Source: VRUE01 sp963796705 (GTDB lineage Bacteria > Actinomycetota > Thermoleophilia > Solirubrobacterales > 70-9). Taken from it: a stretch of 64,000 nt of DNA. Made by a program: the position numbers and the translations under genes. This document shows, piece after piece, positions 1 through 7,892 of this stretch. Every line of letters starts with the position of its first letter. Position 1 is the first letter of the stretch. The stretch spans positions 372,001-436,000 of the forward strand of contig CAWCMK010000003.1 of the NCBI GenBank assembly GCA_963796705.1. Direction: 5' to 3'. The notes below the pieces were generated by a model. That model saw only the letters and a list, made by a program, of their open reading frames with translations. It made no database searches and was not told where the DNA came from.

Positions 1-39
1 CGGTTCGCGCGCGCGGTCGACCACATCCCGGAAGCCTGA
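1..39 (+). CDS. Possible 3' end of a gene cut by the window edge
   Basis: From base 1 an open frame reads RFARAVDHIPEA and stops with TGA at 37-39. It could be the tail of a plus-strand gene starting before the window. The stop is followed by an imperfect inverted repeat (28-34 CCGGAAG with 60-66 CTTCCGG, enclosing the palindrome CCTGAGCTCAGG) that could act as a terminator, although there is no T-run. Twelve codons are too few to identify a family. Confidence 0.25.
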   Translation, partial: RFARAVDHIPEA

Positions 40-115
40 GCTCAGGCGAGCACCCCAGCCTTCCGGAAGCCCCTCTCATGCGCCAACCGCGGCGTTCGGC
101 ACCGCTGGGCGTCGC

Positions 116-1375
116 TCAGCGGTGCCCCGCCGCGCGGGCCCGCAGCACCTCCCGCGCGCGTGCGTTGCCGCTGAGCAGCGCCGCACGGGCGAACTCGGCC
201 GAGGCCTCTTCCTCGCGGCCGAGCCGCTCGAGCAGCTCTCCGCGAGCCGCCGGCAGCAGGTGATAGTCGCGCAGCCGCGGCTCCCCGGCGAGGCCGTCGA
301 GCAGCTCCAATCCGGCGGCCGCACCGAAGGCCATCCCCACAGCGACGGCGCGGTTTAGCTGCACCACTGGCGAGCCGCTCAACGCGGCGAGCGCGTCATA
401 CAGGGCGACGATCCGCTCCCAGTCGGTCTGCTCGACGCTTCGCGCTCGGGCATGGCAGGCGGCGATCGCCGCCTGCAACGCGTAGGGACCGAGCGGCCGC
501 CCGAGCGCCTCGGCCCGCTCCAGCGCGCTCAGGCCGCGGCCTATTAGGACGAGGTCCCAGCGCGAGCGATCCTGCCTCGGCAGCGGAATCGCCTCTCCCG
601 AGGTGCCGCTACGAGCCGGGAAGCGTGCCGCCTGCAGCTCCATCAGGCCGACCAGGCCGAGGACCTCGGGCTCATCCGGCACGAGCTCGAGGAGGACGCG
701 CCCCAGCCGCAACGCCTCCTCGCAGAGCTCGGCGCGTATCCAGCGCTCGCCGCTGCTCGCCGCGTAGCCCTCGTTGAAGATCGCGTAGATCACCTCTAGG
801 ACGGAGACAAGGCGCCGCTCGCGCTCGGCTGCGGCAGGAATCTCGATCGGCACCCGCGCCTCGGCCAGGCTGCGCTTGGCACGCACGATCCGCTGTGCGA
901 CCGTTGCCTCCCTGACCAGGAAGGCGCGGGCGATCTCGGCCGTCGTCAGCGAGCCGATCAGCCGCAGGGTCAGCGCCACCCGCGCCTCTGTCGAGAGCAT
1001 CGGATGGCAGGCGGTGAAGATCAGGCTCAGCAGGTCGTCTTCGATCTCCTCATCGGCGATGGTCGCGAGATCGCGCTCCTCGAGCCGCGCCCGCAGCTCA
1101 ACCTCGCGCCCCAACTCCTGCTCCTTACGCGCCGCCATCCGCCGCCGCCGCAGGCCGTCGATCGCCCGGTTTCGGGCGGTCCTCATCAGCCAGGCCCCCG
1201 GCTTTTCGGGGACGCCTGAGGTTGGCCACTGCTCCAGCGCTGCAACGAGCGCGTCCTGGGCCAGTTCCTCGGCCACCCCGACGTCGCCGACGATCCGCGC
1301 CAGCACCGCGATCAGCCGCGCCGACTCGATCCTCCAGACAACCTCGATCGCGCGGCGGGCGTTCCGCTGATTCAT
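116..1375 (-). CDS. ECF42-type RNA polymerase sigma factor with long C-terminal extension
   Basis: This is an extracytoplasmic-function sigma factor that would direct RNA polymerase to a small regulon. The first ~180 residues hold the sigma-70 region 2 (ARIVGDVGVAEELAQDALVA, followed by RTARNRAIDGLRRRR) and region 4 (ALTLRLIGSLTTAEIARAF). The remaining ~240 residues are a helical, TPR-like extension typical of ECF42 proteins, including NEGYAASSG and LNRAVAVGMAFG. At 419 aa it has the usual length for this group. It lies 30 bp downstream of a DGPF/YCII-domain gene on the same strand, the standard ECF42 arrangement. There is no anti-sigma gene beside it; in this family the C-terminal extension is thought to regulate activity. 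The ATG start at 1375 fits the conserved N-terminus. Confidence 0.93.
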   Translation of the reverse strand: MNQRNARRAIEVVWRIESARLIAVLARIVGDVGVAEELAQDALVAALEQWPTSGVPEKPGAWLMRTARNRAIDGLRRRRMAARKEQELGREVELRARLEERDLATIADEEIEDDLLSLIFTACHPMLSTEARVALTLRLIGSLTTAEIARAFLVREATVAQRIVRAKRSLAEARVPIEIPAAAERERRLVSVLEVIYAIFNEGYAASSGERWIRAELCEEALRLGRVLLELVPDEPEVLGLVGLMELQAARFPARSGTSGEAIPLPRQDRSRWDLVLIGRGLSALERAEALGRPLGPYALQAAIAACHARARSVEQTDWERIVALYDALAALSGSPVVQLNRAVAVGMAFGAAAGLELLDGLAGEPRLRDYHLLPAARGELLERLGREEEASAEFARAALLSGNARAREVLRARAAGHR

Positions 1376-1405
1376 GATCCCGCCCGCCGCACGATTCTCG
1401 GGCGG

Positions 1406-1771
1406 CTAGTGGTCAAAGTCCTCGGCCTCGAAGACCTGACGGATTTCGATTTCGCCCGGTTCGTCATGCGGGTCGGGGCAGCGCTTCATCCACTCCACGG
1501 CCTCCTCCAGCGATCGCACCTGCATCAGCCAGTAGCCGGCGATCAGCTCCTTGGTCTCGACGAAGGGGCCATCGATCACGGTCCGCTCCCCGTCGCCGCC
1601 GAAGCTGACGCGGGCCCCCTTGGATGACGGCTGCAGGCCCTCGCCGGCAAGCAGCACCCCCGCCTTGGTCATCTCCTCGTTGAACTCGCCCATCTCGGCG
1701 AGCAGCTCCGCGCCCGGCATTTTGCCGGCCTCCGAGTCCCTGTTCGCCTTGACGATCGCCATCACTCTCAT
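1406..1771 (-). CDS. DGPF/YCII-related domain protein, ECF42 partner
   Basis: A 121-aa protein of the YCII-related (dimeric alpha-beta barrel) family with the hallmark VIDGPF motif (residues 66-71), an N-terminal MRVMAIVKANRDSEAG strand and an EAVEWMKRCP helix. DGPF proteins are almost always encoded beside ECF42 sigma factors and are their usual regulatory targets; the biochemical function is not established. The gene is upstream of and co-directional with the sigma factor, probably in one transcript. An AAAGGA Shine-Dalgarno-like stretch precedes the ATG. The upstream region holds a match to the ECF42 promoter (separate entry), so the pair is probably self-activated. Confidence 0.92.
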   Translation of the reverse strand: MRVMAIVKANRDSEAGKMPGAELLAEMGEFNEEMTKAGVLLAGEGLQPSSKGARVSFGGDGERTVIDGPFVETKELIAGYWLMQVRSLEEAVEWMKRCPDPHDEPGEIEIRQVFEAEDFDH

Positions 1772-1833
1772 CTCGGGTCCTTTCGTCTCGCATCCGCGGA
1801 GTCCTGAGTCAATCCTCCGCCTTTTACTAATAC

Positions 1834-1860
1834 GACGAAGAAGACCTGTCGAAATCGACA
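1834..1860 (-). promoter_or_regulatory. Candidate ECF42-dependent promoter of the DGPF-sigma operon
   Basis: On the minus strand TGTCGA (1855-1860) is followed after exactly 17 nt by CGTC (1834-1837). As I recall it, the reported ECF42 promoter has TGTCGA at -35 and CGA/TC at -10. The -35 box is half of a near-perfect inverted repeat, CTGTCGAAATCGACAG (1846-1861). The predicted start would leave a leader of roughly 50 nt before the DGPF ATG at 1771. No regulator-binding function for the inverted repeat is known. Confidence 0.7.
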
Positions 1861-2022
1861 GCCCGAGGGTTCCCCCCGGCGGCTCAGGCCTGGAGCCATC
1901 GCTTGAGGATTAGGGAGTGAGCTCGCCCGGCCGTCGAACCTGATCCCAGGAGAGCGGTGCGGCGCCGAGCGCCTTCTGCCCCACCCCTCACCACCACCCG
2001 CCCTCGGCGTCGCCGGGCCCGT

Positions 2023-2556
2023 CTACTGCGTCGGTTGCGCGGGTGAGGAAACCGCGCTCCGGACCGCCTCGCGGCCGCGGTGCAGGCGCGACTTCATCGC
2101 CTCGCGGCTGAGGCCGAGGGCGCGGGCGGTGGCGGCGCCGGAGAGGCCCTGCACGTCACGGCAGACCAGGACCGCGCGCTGCTCAGCCGGTAGGGCGGAG
2201 ATCGCCGTGACCAGGCGCTCTGCTTCGAGCCGCACGAGCGCCGCCTCTTCGGCCGAGACCTCAGAGCGGGCTGGGGCACGGTGCATCAGCAGGCGCGTGC
2301 GGCGCATGCACTCGTGGCGCACGATCTGGAACATCCAAGCGGCGAGCGCGGCGGTCGCACGCAGCGTGCCGATCTTGCGGAAGAGGATGATCAGCGCCTC
2401 CTGCGTCGCTTCCTCGGCGTCCTCGGGAGTCGCGCAGAGCGAGTGCGCGAAGCGCCGTACCTGTGCGTGTGAGCTGGAGACGAGCGCGGCGATCGCCTCC
2501 GCATCGCCCGCCCGGGCGGCGTCCACCAATTGCTCACTGGGCCAGCTGCCGACGCT
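2023..2556 (-). CDS. ECF RNA polymerase sigma-70 factor
   Basis: A short ECF sigma factor. Region 2 is visible as HAQVRRFAHSLCATPEDAEEA and MFQIVRHECMRR, and region 4 as ISALPAEQRAVLVCRDVQGLS followed by the HTH GAATARALGLSREAMKSRLH. The open frame continues to an ATG at 2589, but the GTG at 2556 is preceded by GGAG with a 7-nt gap, while the ATG has its GGGAG almost touching it, so GTG is preferred (177 aa; 188 aa from the ATG). No anti-sigma gene is adjacent. The next gene on the same strand is the polysaccharide deacetylase at 3605, upstream, so the two could be co-transcribed across a ~150-bp gap. Confidence 0.88.
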   Translation of the reverse strand, partial: SVGSWPSEQLVDAARAGDAEAIAALVSSSHAQVRRFAHSLCATPEDAEEATQEALIILFRKIGTLRATAALAAWMFQIVRHECMRRTRLLMHRAPARSEVSAEEAALVRLEAERLVTAISALPAEQRAVLVCRDVQGLSGAATARALGLSREAMKSRLHRGREAVRSAVSSPAQPTQ

Positions 2557-2741
2557 CACCAACTTGCTCCAAAAGAAAGCATCACACATCTCCCGATCGC
2601 GATCGCCTCCACAGATAAGAGAGGCGGGCTAAGGAAAAAGGATTCGCGGTCGGGGTCCGGGGATGGATCGTCCGGTGGCCTCGACCTGGGCGATTTGCCG
2701 GCCTTCTCAGCCCGGGAGGGCTCGGTGAAGAAGTCGGGTGC

Positions 2742-3605
2742 TCAATTCGCGGCGCCCAGGTCGGCGGCCAGTCCCTGCACGCCCTGCCCGCCCTCGATCT
2801 CGTAGCGATCGAGTTCGTAGGGCTTATCGCGGCTCGCGAAGCCGGCGTTCTCGGTGACGGCGCCGACGTAGCCCGCTGCCCTGACAGCGGCGATCGTGGC
2901 GCCGTTGTAGAGGCTCGATGGGTAGCAGAAATTGTCCGAGGGGACCCCGAATTCGCGCTGCAGGTAGCGTCTCGAACCGGCCACCTGATAGGCGAGTTCG
3001 GCGCCGGCAAGTTGGGTCAGGTCGGGATGGGTGGCGGAGTGGGAGTCGACCTCCCAGCCCATCCGGATGACCGGCCGGATGTAGGGCGGGGTGAGATGTT
3101 CCTCGGTGATCTCAAAGAGGACGCCCGGCCACCCATAGCGCCCAAGAACCTTCGGCGCGAAGCGCACCTGCGGCGGATAGCCGTTGTCGAAGGTGATCAC
3201 GATCGGCCTCCTCGGCAGGGTCCCACCGTGGTACCAGGCGCGCTCGACCTCATCCAGCGTCACGCCCTGATAGCCATTTTGGGCGAGCCAGGCGATCTCT
3301 TCGCTGAATTCGGGGCGCGATACGTAGAGGCCCGGGTAGGCCTCGCTGGGCGGCGCTGTGCCGAGCGCGTGGTAGACGAGGATCGGAACCGGGCCGCTGT
3401 GGGGACGCCAACTTGGCTGCGGCCTGGCATTGCGGACGAGGCTCGAGTGTCGGCTTTCGCCGGCCGAGGAGCGTCTCTTGTGAGCGGCGCCCGCAATCCG
3501 GTGCCCCGAGGCCTGCTCACGCGTCGCTCTCTCGAGCGCCGCCAAGCCGAGCAGGACGAAGACGCCCAGCAGCGCCAAACCGGCGATCGTCCGCCGCCTG
3601 CGCAT
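2742..3605 (-). CDS. Membrane-anchored polysaccharide deacetylase (NodB homology)
   Basis: Residues 7-25 form one N-terminal membrane segment or uncleaved signal, followed by a basic linker and then a NodB-type domain from about residue 70. Visible motifs are VPILVYHALG, the catalytic-base motif written as ITFDNGY, the metal-binding motif HSATHPDL, and the third motif FCYPSSLYNG. Family members remove N-acetyl or O-acetyl groups from peptidoglycan or exopolysaccharide outside the membrane, using a metal held by Asp-His-His. Here the usual TFDD is TFDN, so one metal ligand is replaced by Asn. The Asp before it and both His are kept, so the enzyme may be altered rather than dead. The substrate cannot be told from sequence. 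Confidence 0.88.
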   Translation of the reverse strand: MRRRRTIAGLALLGVFVLLGLAALERATREQASGHRIAGAAHKRRSSAGESRHSSLVRNARPQPSWRPHSGPVPILVYHALGTAPPSEAYPGLYVSRPEFSEEIAWLAQNGYQGVTLDEVERAWYHGGTLPRRPIVITFDNGYPPQVRFAPKVLGRYGWPGVLFEITEEHLTPPYIRPVIRMGWEVDSHSATHPDLTQLAGAELAYQVAGSRRYLQREFGVPSDNFCYPSSLYNGATIAAVRAAGYVGAVTENAGFASRDKPYELDRYEIEGGQGVQGLAADLGAAN

Positions 3606-3709
3606 GATTCGGAGTCGGCGTGCTTCGGCGCGCCGCTCCCGTGCCTGCTCAATCGATCGGTGCTCCGTGGCGCCCAGCCTAATGCGGGGCGCTGGCTCGG
3701 GTCGGCAAC

Positions 3710-4162
3710 TCAGTCCGTGCAGCGCTCGCAGAGACCGCGGATGACGATCTCGTGCTCGGCGGATTCGAAGTCCATCCGCTCGGCCACCTGTTCGATCGCC
3801 AGCTCGAGCGAGCGGTCCTCGAAGCGGATCATCCGGCCACAGTCTCGGCAGATGGCGTGATGATGGTGCTCGCCGCCCGGTTGCACGCGCTCGTAGCCCG
3901 CGGTGCCGCGGCTAATCTCGATCCGCTGCACGAGGCCAAGCTGCTCGAGCTGCTCGAGGGCTCGGTAGACGCTCGCGCGTCCCCGCGGCGGATCCGCGTG
4001 TCGGAGCTCCTCGTCGAGCTCCAGGGCGGTCACCGCGCAGTCATGCCCGGCGAGCGCTTCGATCACGGCGGTGCGGGCGCCGCCACGACGAAATCCCTCC
4101 TCGCGCAGGCGCACGAGGGCGTATTTGGTCCAATCGGCCCGGGTCTCGGCCTTCGCGCTCAC
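3710..4162 (-). CDS. Fur-family metalloregulator (probably Zur-like)
   Basis: A 150-aa Fur/Zur/PerR family repressor: an N-terminal winged helix (RTAVIEALAGHDCAVTALELDEELR, RASVYRALEQLEQLGLVQRI) and a C-terminal metal-binding dimerisation domain with HHHHAICRDCGRMIRFED and a final CERC pair, the two CxxC structural zinc sites. It is the last gene of the zinc-type ABC importer operon and overlaps the preceding permease by 4 bp (ATGA), so it is translationally coupled. This context suggests a zinc-sensing Zur role with autoregulation through the palindrome upstream of znuA. The specific metal is inferred, not shown. Confidence 0.92.
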   Translation of the reverse strand: MSAKAETRADWTKYALVRLREEGFRRGGARTAVIEALAGHDCAVTALELDEELRHADPPRGRASVYRALEQLEQLGLVQRIEISRGTAGYERVQPGGEHHHHAICRDCGRMIRFEDRSLELAIEQVAERMDFESAEHEIVIRGLCERCTD

Positions 4163-4992
4163 GCCCGCGATCCTAGAGGTCGCTTTGAGGATCGCCGAGC
4201 AAACAGGCCACTGAGGAGGAGGGCGAGGCCCGCGACACTAATCACCGCGGTGCTGGCCGGGAGCGATTCGATTTCGTAGCTGAGCAGTAGGCCAACCCAC
4301 ATGGAGCCGGTGGCGATCCCCGCCGAGAGGACCACTCCGAGCCAGGGACGGTTCGTCAGCAGGCGGGCCGCGCCCCCGGGTGCCGCCAGCAATCCCAGCA
4401 GGAGCAGTGCGCCGACCGCCTGTGTCGCCTCGGCGGCGACGAGCCCGAGCAGGACCAGGAACCCGATTCCGATCGCCCCGACCCGCACTCCCAGGCCACG
4501 CGCGACGACCGGGTCCAGCGAGGCGAACAGCAACGGTCGTCCCAGGGTCAGGAGCCCGATCGCGGCAAGCAGCGCCAACGCGGCGGCCAGCCGGGCATCG
4601 GCAGCGGAGAGCCCGAGGATCGAGCCGAAGAGAACCCGCACCGCGGCGGTCCCGTTTGAGCCGCTCTGCCCGGCAATGAAGATCGAGAGAAAGAGCGCGC
4701 CGAGGCCGAGGATCCAGGCGAAGATCGAACCGATCGCGACGTCGTCGGGACGCGCCCGACTTCCGAGGACGCCGATGCCCGCCGCGACCAGAATCGTCGC
4801 AGCGTAGAGGCCGATGCGGACCTCGATCCCCGCCGCGGCCGCGGCGAGGGCGCCGGTGAACGCGACGTGACTGAGCGCATCGCCCGCAAACACCTGGCCC
4901 CGCAACACGACGAAGTAGCCGATCGAGCCGCAGGCGAGGGCGATAAAGGTGCCCGCCAGATAGGCGTTACGCATGAATTCGTGGGCGAACAT
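4159..4992 (-). CDS. znuB: Metal ABC transporter permease, second subunit
   Basis: A 277-aa polytopic protein of the ABC-3 (ZnuB/MntB) permease family with about eight hydrophobic segments. It carries the family N-terminus RNAYLAGTFIALACGSIGYF and the region FAGDALSHVAFTGALAA that contacts the ATPase. It would move Zn2+ or Mn2+ across the membrane. Its start overlaps the stop of the upstream permease by one base and its end overlaps the Fur-family gene by 4 bp. Together with the paralogous permease before it, the transporter is probably a heterodimer. Confidence 0.9.
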   Translation of the reverse strand: MFAHEFMRNAYLAGTFIALACGSIGYFVVLRGQVFAGDALSHVAFTGALAAAAAGIEVRIGLYAATILVAAGIGVLGSRARPDDVAIGSIFAWILGLGALFLSIFIAGQSGSNGTAAVRVLFGSILGLSAADARLAAALALLAAIGLLTLGRPLLFASLDPVVARGLGVRVGAIGIGFLVLLGLVAAEATQAVGALLLLGLLAAPGGAARLLTNRPWLGVVLSAGIATGSMWVGLLLSYEIESLPASTAVISVAGLALLLSGLFARRSSKRPLGSRA

Positions 4993-5882
4993 CAGACCTC
5001 TCGGGCGCCCGCCGGCGAGCGCCGCGAGCCGGCGAGCGCCGCCGCCACGCGGACTAGGACGTAGAGGCCGAAGGAGAGGCTCGTCACCCAGAACCCGACC
5101 GGGTAGGGGGAGAAGTAGGAAATCGTCAGCCCAACCCAGGTGACGGCGAGCGCCAGCCCGACCGCGAGCGCCAGCCCCAGGCCGGCGCGGGCGGTGAGCT
5201 GCTGGGAGGTCGCCGCCGGGGTGACGAGGAGCGCGAAGACGAGCAGGGCGCCGGTGATCTGGGCGGTGGCGGCGACCGCGAGGCCGAGCAGGAGCAGGAA
5301 GAGCAGGTCGAGCAGGCGCGTCGGCACCCCGGCGGCGCGGGCGACGGCGCCGTCGAGCGAGGCGAAGAGCAGTGGCCGCGCGACAAGCGCCAGGAGGAAG
5401 AGCACCGCCACCGCGATCCAGAGCAGCGTCTGCACCTGTCCCGTGGTGATCCCGAGGAAGGTCCCGAAGAGCAGCGCCTCAAGGTTCGCGAGCTGGCCGC
5501 TGTAGAGGCTGACAAACAGGTAGCCGAGCCCGAGCCCAACCGCCTGCACGGTTCCGATCGCGGCCGATTCGCTGGCCTGGCTCGCGCGCCCCGAGGGACT
5601 GACCGCGGCCAGCACCGCCGCGGCGAGGCTGCAGGCGCCGAAGTAGCCGAAGGCAAGGGGAATCCCGGCGAGGGTCGCCGCGGCCGCCCCGGGGAAGGCG
5701 ACCACCGCGAGGGTGTGCCCCGCGAAGGTCTGGCGACGCAGGACCATGAACCAGCCGATCGCCCCCGCCGTGAGCGCGACGATCGTCCCTGCCCACAGGG
5801 CGTTGACCATGAACGGGAATTCGGTCAGCTGTTCGAAGTCATCCACCGGATTCCATGAGAGGGATGCGAGCTCAGTGCTCAT
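4992..5882 (-). CDS. znuB: Metal ABC transporter permease, first subunit
   Basis: An ABC-3 family permease of 296 aa from the ATG at 5882 (MSTELASLSWNP). The open frame extends to 5960, but that part lies inside the ATPase gene and looks unlike a permease N-terminus; the chosen start overlaps the ATPase stop by 11 bp. Key features are VNALWAGTIVALTAGAIGWF, the coupling segment FAGHTLAVVAFPGAAAA and seven or eight membrane segments. It is a diverged paralogue of the next gene (NALWAGTIVAL versus NAYLAGTFIAL), which fits a heterodimeric channel. Confidence 0.89.
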   Translation of the reverse strand: MSTELASLSWNPVDDFEQLTEFPFMVNALWAGTIVALTAGAIGWFMVLRRQTFAGHTLAVVAFPGAAAATLAGIPLAFGYFGACSLAAAVLAAVSPSGRASQASESAAIGTVQAVGLGLGYLFVSLYSGQLANLEALLFGTFLGITTGQVQTLLWIAVAVLFLLALVARPLLFASLDGAVARAAGVPTRLLDLLFLLLLGLAVAATAQITGALLVFALLVTPAATSQQLTARAGLGLALAVGLALAVTWVGLTISYFSPYPVGFWVTSLSFGLYVLVRVAAALAGSRRSPAGAREV

Positions 5883-6741
5883 GGCGGGGGTGGTGGTGTA
5901 AGGGGGGCTCCGGGGTGCCGACGACGACAAGGCGCCCATCGGTTGTTTCGAGCACCTCAATCGGCGCCCGGTAGAGGCGGCTGAGGGTCGGACCGTCGAT
6001 CACCTCGCGGGGCGGGCCTTCCACCCCACGCCCCTCTGCAAAGTAGACGACCCTGTCGAGGTAGGGGAGGATCGGGTTGACGTCGTGAGCGACCAGCAGG
6101 ACCGTCACCCCCTCGCTCTGGCAGAGTCGTTGCACAAGCCCGGCGACGGCCGCCTGGTTGGAGAGGTCGAGGCTGTCCAAGGGCTCGTCGAGGAGCAGCA
6201 GCCGGGGACGCCGGACCAGAGCCTGGGCGATCAGCAGACGCTGCTGCTCGCCGCCGGAGAGGCCGCCGATCGGCCGCGACCCGTAGGCCCTCGCCCCCAC
6301 CAGCTCGATCAGCTCGTCGACCCGCCGATCCGCCCTTCGACTGCGGGCACTGATGGCGGCCGGCAGCGGCACCCCCCAGCGGGAGCCATCGAAGCCGAGG
6401 CGGACGACGTCGCGCCCGCGGATGCGCGTCGAGGCATCGAAGCTGCGGCGCTGGGGTAGGTAGCCGATCTCGGCTCGCGCTGCCCCCGGTCCTCGGCCCA
6501 GAACCATGGCGCTGCCCTCGCTGAGGGGTAGGAGCCCGAGCAATACGTCAAGCAGCGTCGACTTGCCGGCGCCGTTGGTTCCGAGAACGGCGACGAACTC
6601 GCCGGCGCCGATCCGCAGATCGACGCCCGACCAGACGACGCGGGAGCCCCGGCTCGCGGTCGCGCCGCGCAGGCGGATCGCGGCCTCGCCGGACCCCGGC
6701 GCCGAGGAGAGCGGCGGGCGACCCGCTCCGGTTGGGCTCAT
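5872..6741 (-). CDS. znuC: Metal ABC transporter ATP-binding protein
   Basis: The cytoplasmic ATPase of the importer: Walker A GTNGAGKST (about residues 54-62), Q-loop YLPQRR, signature LSGGEQQR, Walker B LLLLDEP and the switch His in LLVAHDVNP. At 289 aa it is slightly long for the family because of a Pro/Gly-rich N-terminus and a tail ending HHHPRHEH. That His-rich tail could bind Zn2+, which is inference. It overlaps znuA by 4 bp upstream and the first permease by 11 bp downstream, so all subunits are in one coupled operon. Confidence 0.93.
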   Translation of the reverse strand: MSPTGAGRPPLSSAPGSGEAAIRLRGATASRGSRVVWSGVDLRIGAGEFVAVLGTNGAGKSTLLDVLLGLLPLSEGSAMVLGRGPGAARAEIGYLPQRRSFDASTRIRGRDVVRLGFDGSRWGVPLPAAISARSRRADRRVDELIELVGARAYGSRPIGGLSGGEQQRLLIAQALVRRPRLLLLDEPLDSLDLSNQAAVAGLVQRLCQSEGVTVLLVAHDVNPILPYLDRVVYFAEGRGVEGPPREVIDGPTLSRLYRAPIEVLETTDGRLVVVGTPEPPLHHHPRHEH

Positions 6742-7664
6742 CGCCTCGTGCTCCTCCCCAGCGCCGCCGCGATCCCCCGCAGCTCGCGAACCATCCAGCC
6801 TTGGAAGCTCGCGCGCTCTGGGGTCATCGTCTCAGTCACGGTCGCGATCGGGATTCCGGCCGCGGCCGCCGCTTCGTTGAGCCGCTTGACGTCCGGGGTC
6901 GCGTTCTGGCTGTTGTAGATCCAGAGCTTCAGCTGACCCCGCCTTATCTGTTCGTCGGCGGTTGTCTTCTCCGCCGGAGTCGGTTCGGTTCCCTCGGCGA
7001 CGGCGTTCATGAAGCCCGGCGGCGTGATCAGCCTCAGCCCAAGCGATGCGGCCAGCGGTTCGAGGATGTTCTCCGAACCACCCACCGGTGAGCCCGAGTA
7101 CCGCGACCTGATTCGCGAGATCAGCCCTTCGTATTCGGCGAGAGCATGGCCCTCGAACGCCCGCCGCCGGCGCTCGAAGTAGGCCCGGTCGGCCGGCAGG
7201 GCCCGCTCATAGTCGGCGGTGATCGCATCGATCACCCTGTGGACCGAGCTCGGCGAGTACCACTGATGCGGGTTCTCGCCATCCTTCAGGCCCAGCACGT
7301 CGCCGACCGTCAGTTCGAGGCGCCCGGCGTCAGGGCTCGCCGCCAGCAGCTTCGAGGCCCATTCGTCATAGCCGATTCCGTTGACGATAGACATCTGCGA
7401 GCCGGCGAGCGTCCGGGCATCTTCGGAGCTGGGTTCGTAGTCGTGGGGGTCGGTGGCTGGGTTGGTGATGATGCTTCTCACCGCCACCCTGTCGCCCCCC
7501 AGCTGTTCGGCTATCGACCCCCAGAAGTCCTCGGCGGCGACCACGTTCAGTCTGCCGCCCGGGCCCGGCGAACCGACGCCCGAGCTCCCCCCGCAGCCGG
7601 CGAGCACTGCGCCGAGCAGGGCGCTCGCAAGCATCAGCGAGAGGATGGGGCGGGCGGCTGCCAC
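6738..7664 (-). CDS. znuA: Zinc/manganese-binding lipoprotein of the ABC importer
   Basis: Solute-binding protein of the ZnuA/TroA (cluster A-I) family. It has a lipoprotein signal with lipobox LAGC (cleavage before Cys at about residue 24). Metal-ligand regions are NPATDPHDYEPSSED (His), NPHQWYSPSSVHRVID (His) and, near the C-terminus, a short Glu/Asp site. It lacks the long His-rich loop seen in many ZnuA proteins. It is the first gene of the operon and lies 18 bp downstream of a Fur-box-like palindrome. Zinc is favoured over manganese by context (Fur/Zur gene in the operon, His-rich tail on the ATPase), but manganese is possible. Confidence 0.91.
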   Translation of the reverse strand: MAAARPILSLMLASALLGAVLAGCGGSSGVGSPGPGGRLNVVAAEDFWGSIAEQLGGDRVAVRSIITNPATDPHDYEPSSEDARTLAGSQMSIVNGIGYDEWASKLLAASPDAGRLELTVGDVLGLKDGENPHQWYSPSSVHRVIDAITADYERALPADRAYFERRRRAFEGHALAEYEGLISRIRSRYSGSPVGGSENILEPLAASLGLRLITPPGFMNAVAEGTEPTPAEKTTADEQIRRGQLKLWIYNSQNATPDVKRLNEAAAAAGIPIATVTETMTPERASFQGWMVRELRGIAAALGRSTRR

Positions 7665-7681
7665 AGGTCTGCCAAGCTATC

Positions 7682-7704
7682 ACGATATTGAGACTCGTTA
7701 TCGT
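7682..7704. promoter_or_regulatory. Fur/Zur-box-like operator upstream of znuA
   Basis: An interrupted palindrome ACGATA-TT-GAG-A-CTC-GT-TATCGT centred at 7693. Its 19-bp core GATATTGAGACTCGTTATC (7684-7702) matches 15 of 19 positions of the classical Fur box GATAATGATAATCATTATC, which is striking in GC-rich DNA. It sits 18-40 bp upstream of the znuA start. On the minus strand it overlaps a plausible -10 (GATAAC, complement of 7697-7702) placed 17 nt after TTGCGG (complement of 7720-7725), so binding would block the promoter. Confidence 0.75.
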
Positions 7705-7892
7705 CTTATAAGGATTGATCCGCAACCTCTGCCGGGCCGGGTCGGATCGACGCTCGACCCGAGGTGGCGTCGCCGCGGAGGTGGCGGGGTGCATGGGAGC
7801 AGGCGGCGCCGGAGAGCGCGCTCGTGTGAGATGTCCTTGCCGATGGATGCCGCGGATGCCGGGAGGCTCGCCGATGGCCTCCGGCACGATTC

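Noticed and set aside
4992..5960. ATG/alternative start at 5960 for the first permease
   Set aside because: The extra 26 codons lie inside the ATPase gene and do not look like a permease N-terminus; ATG 5882 overlaps the ATPase stop by 11 bp as expected.
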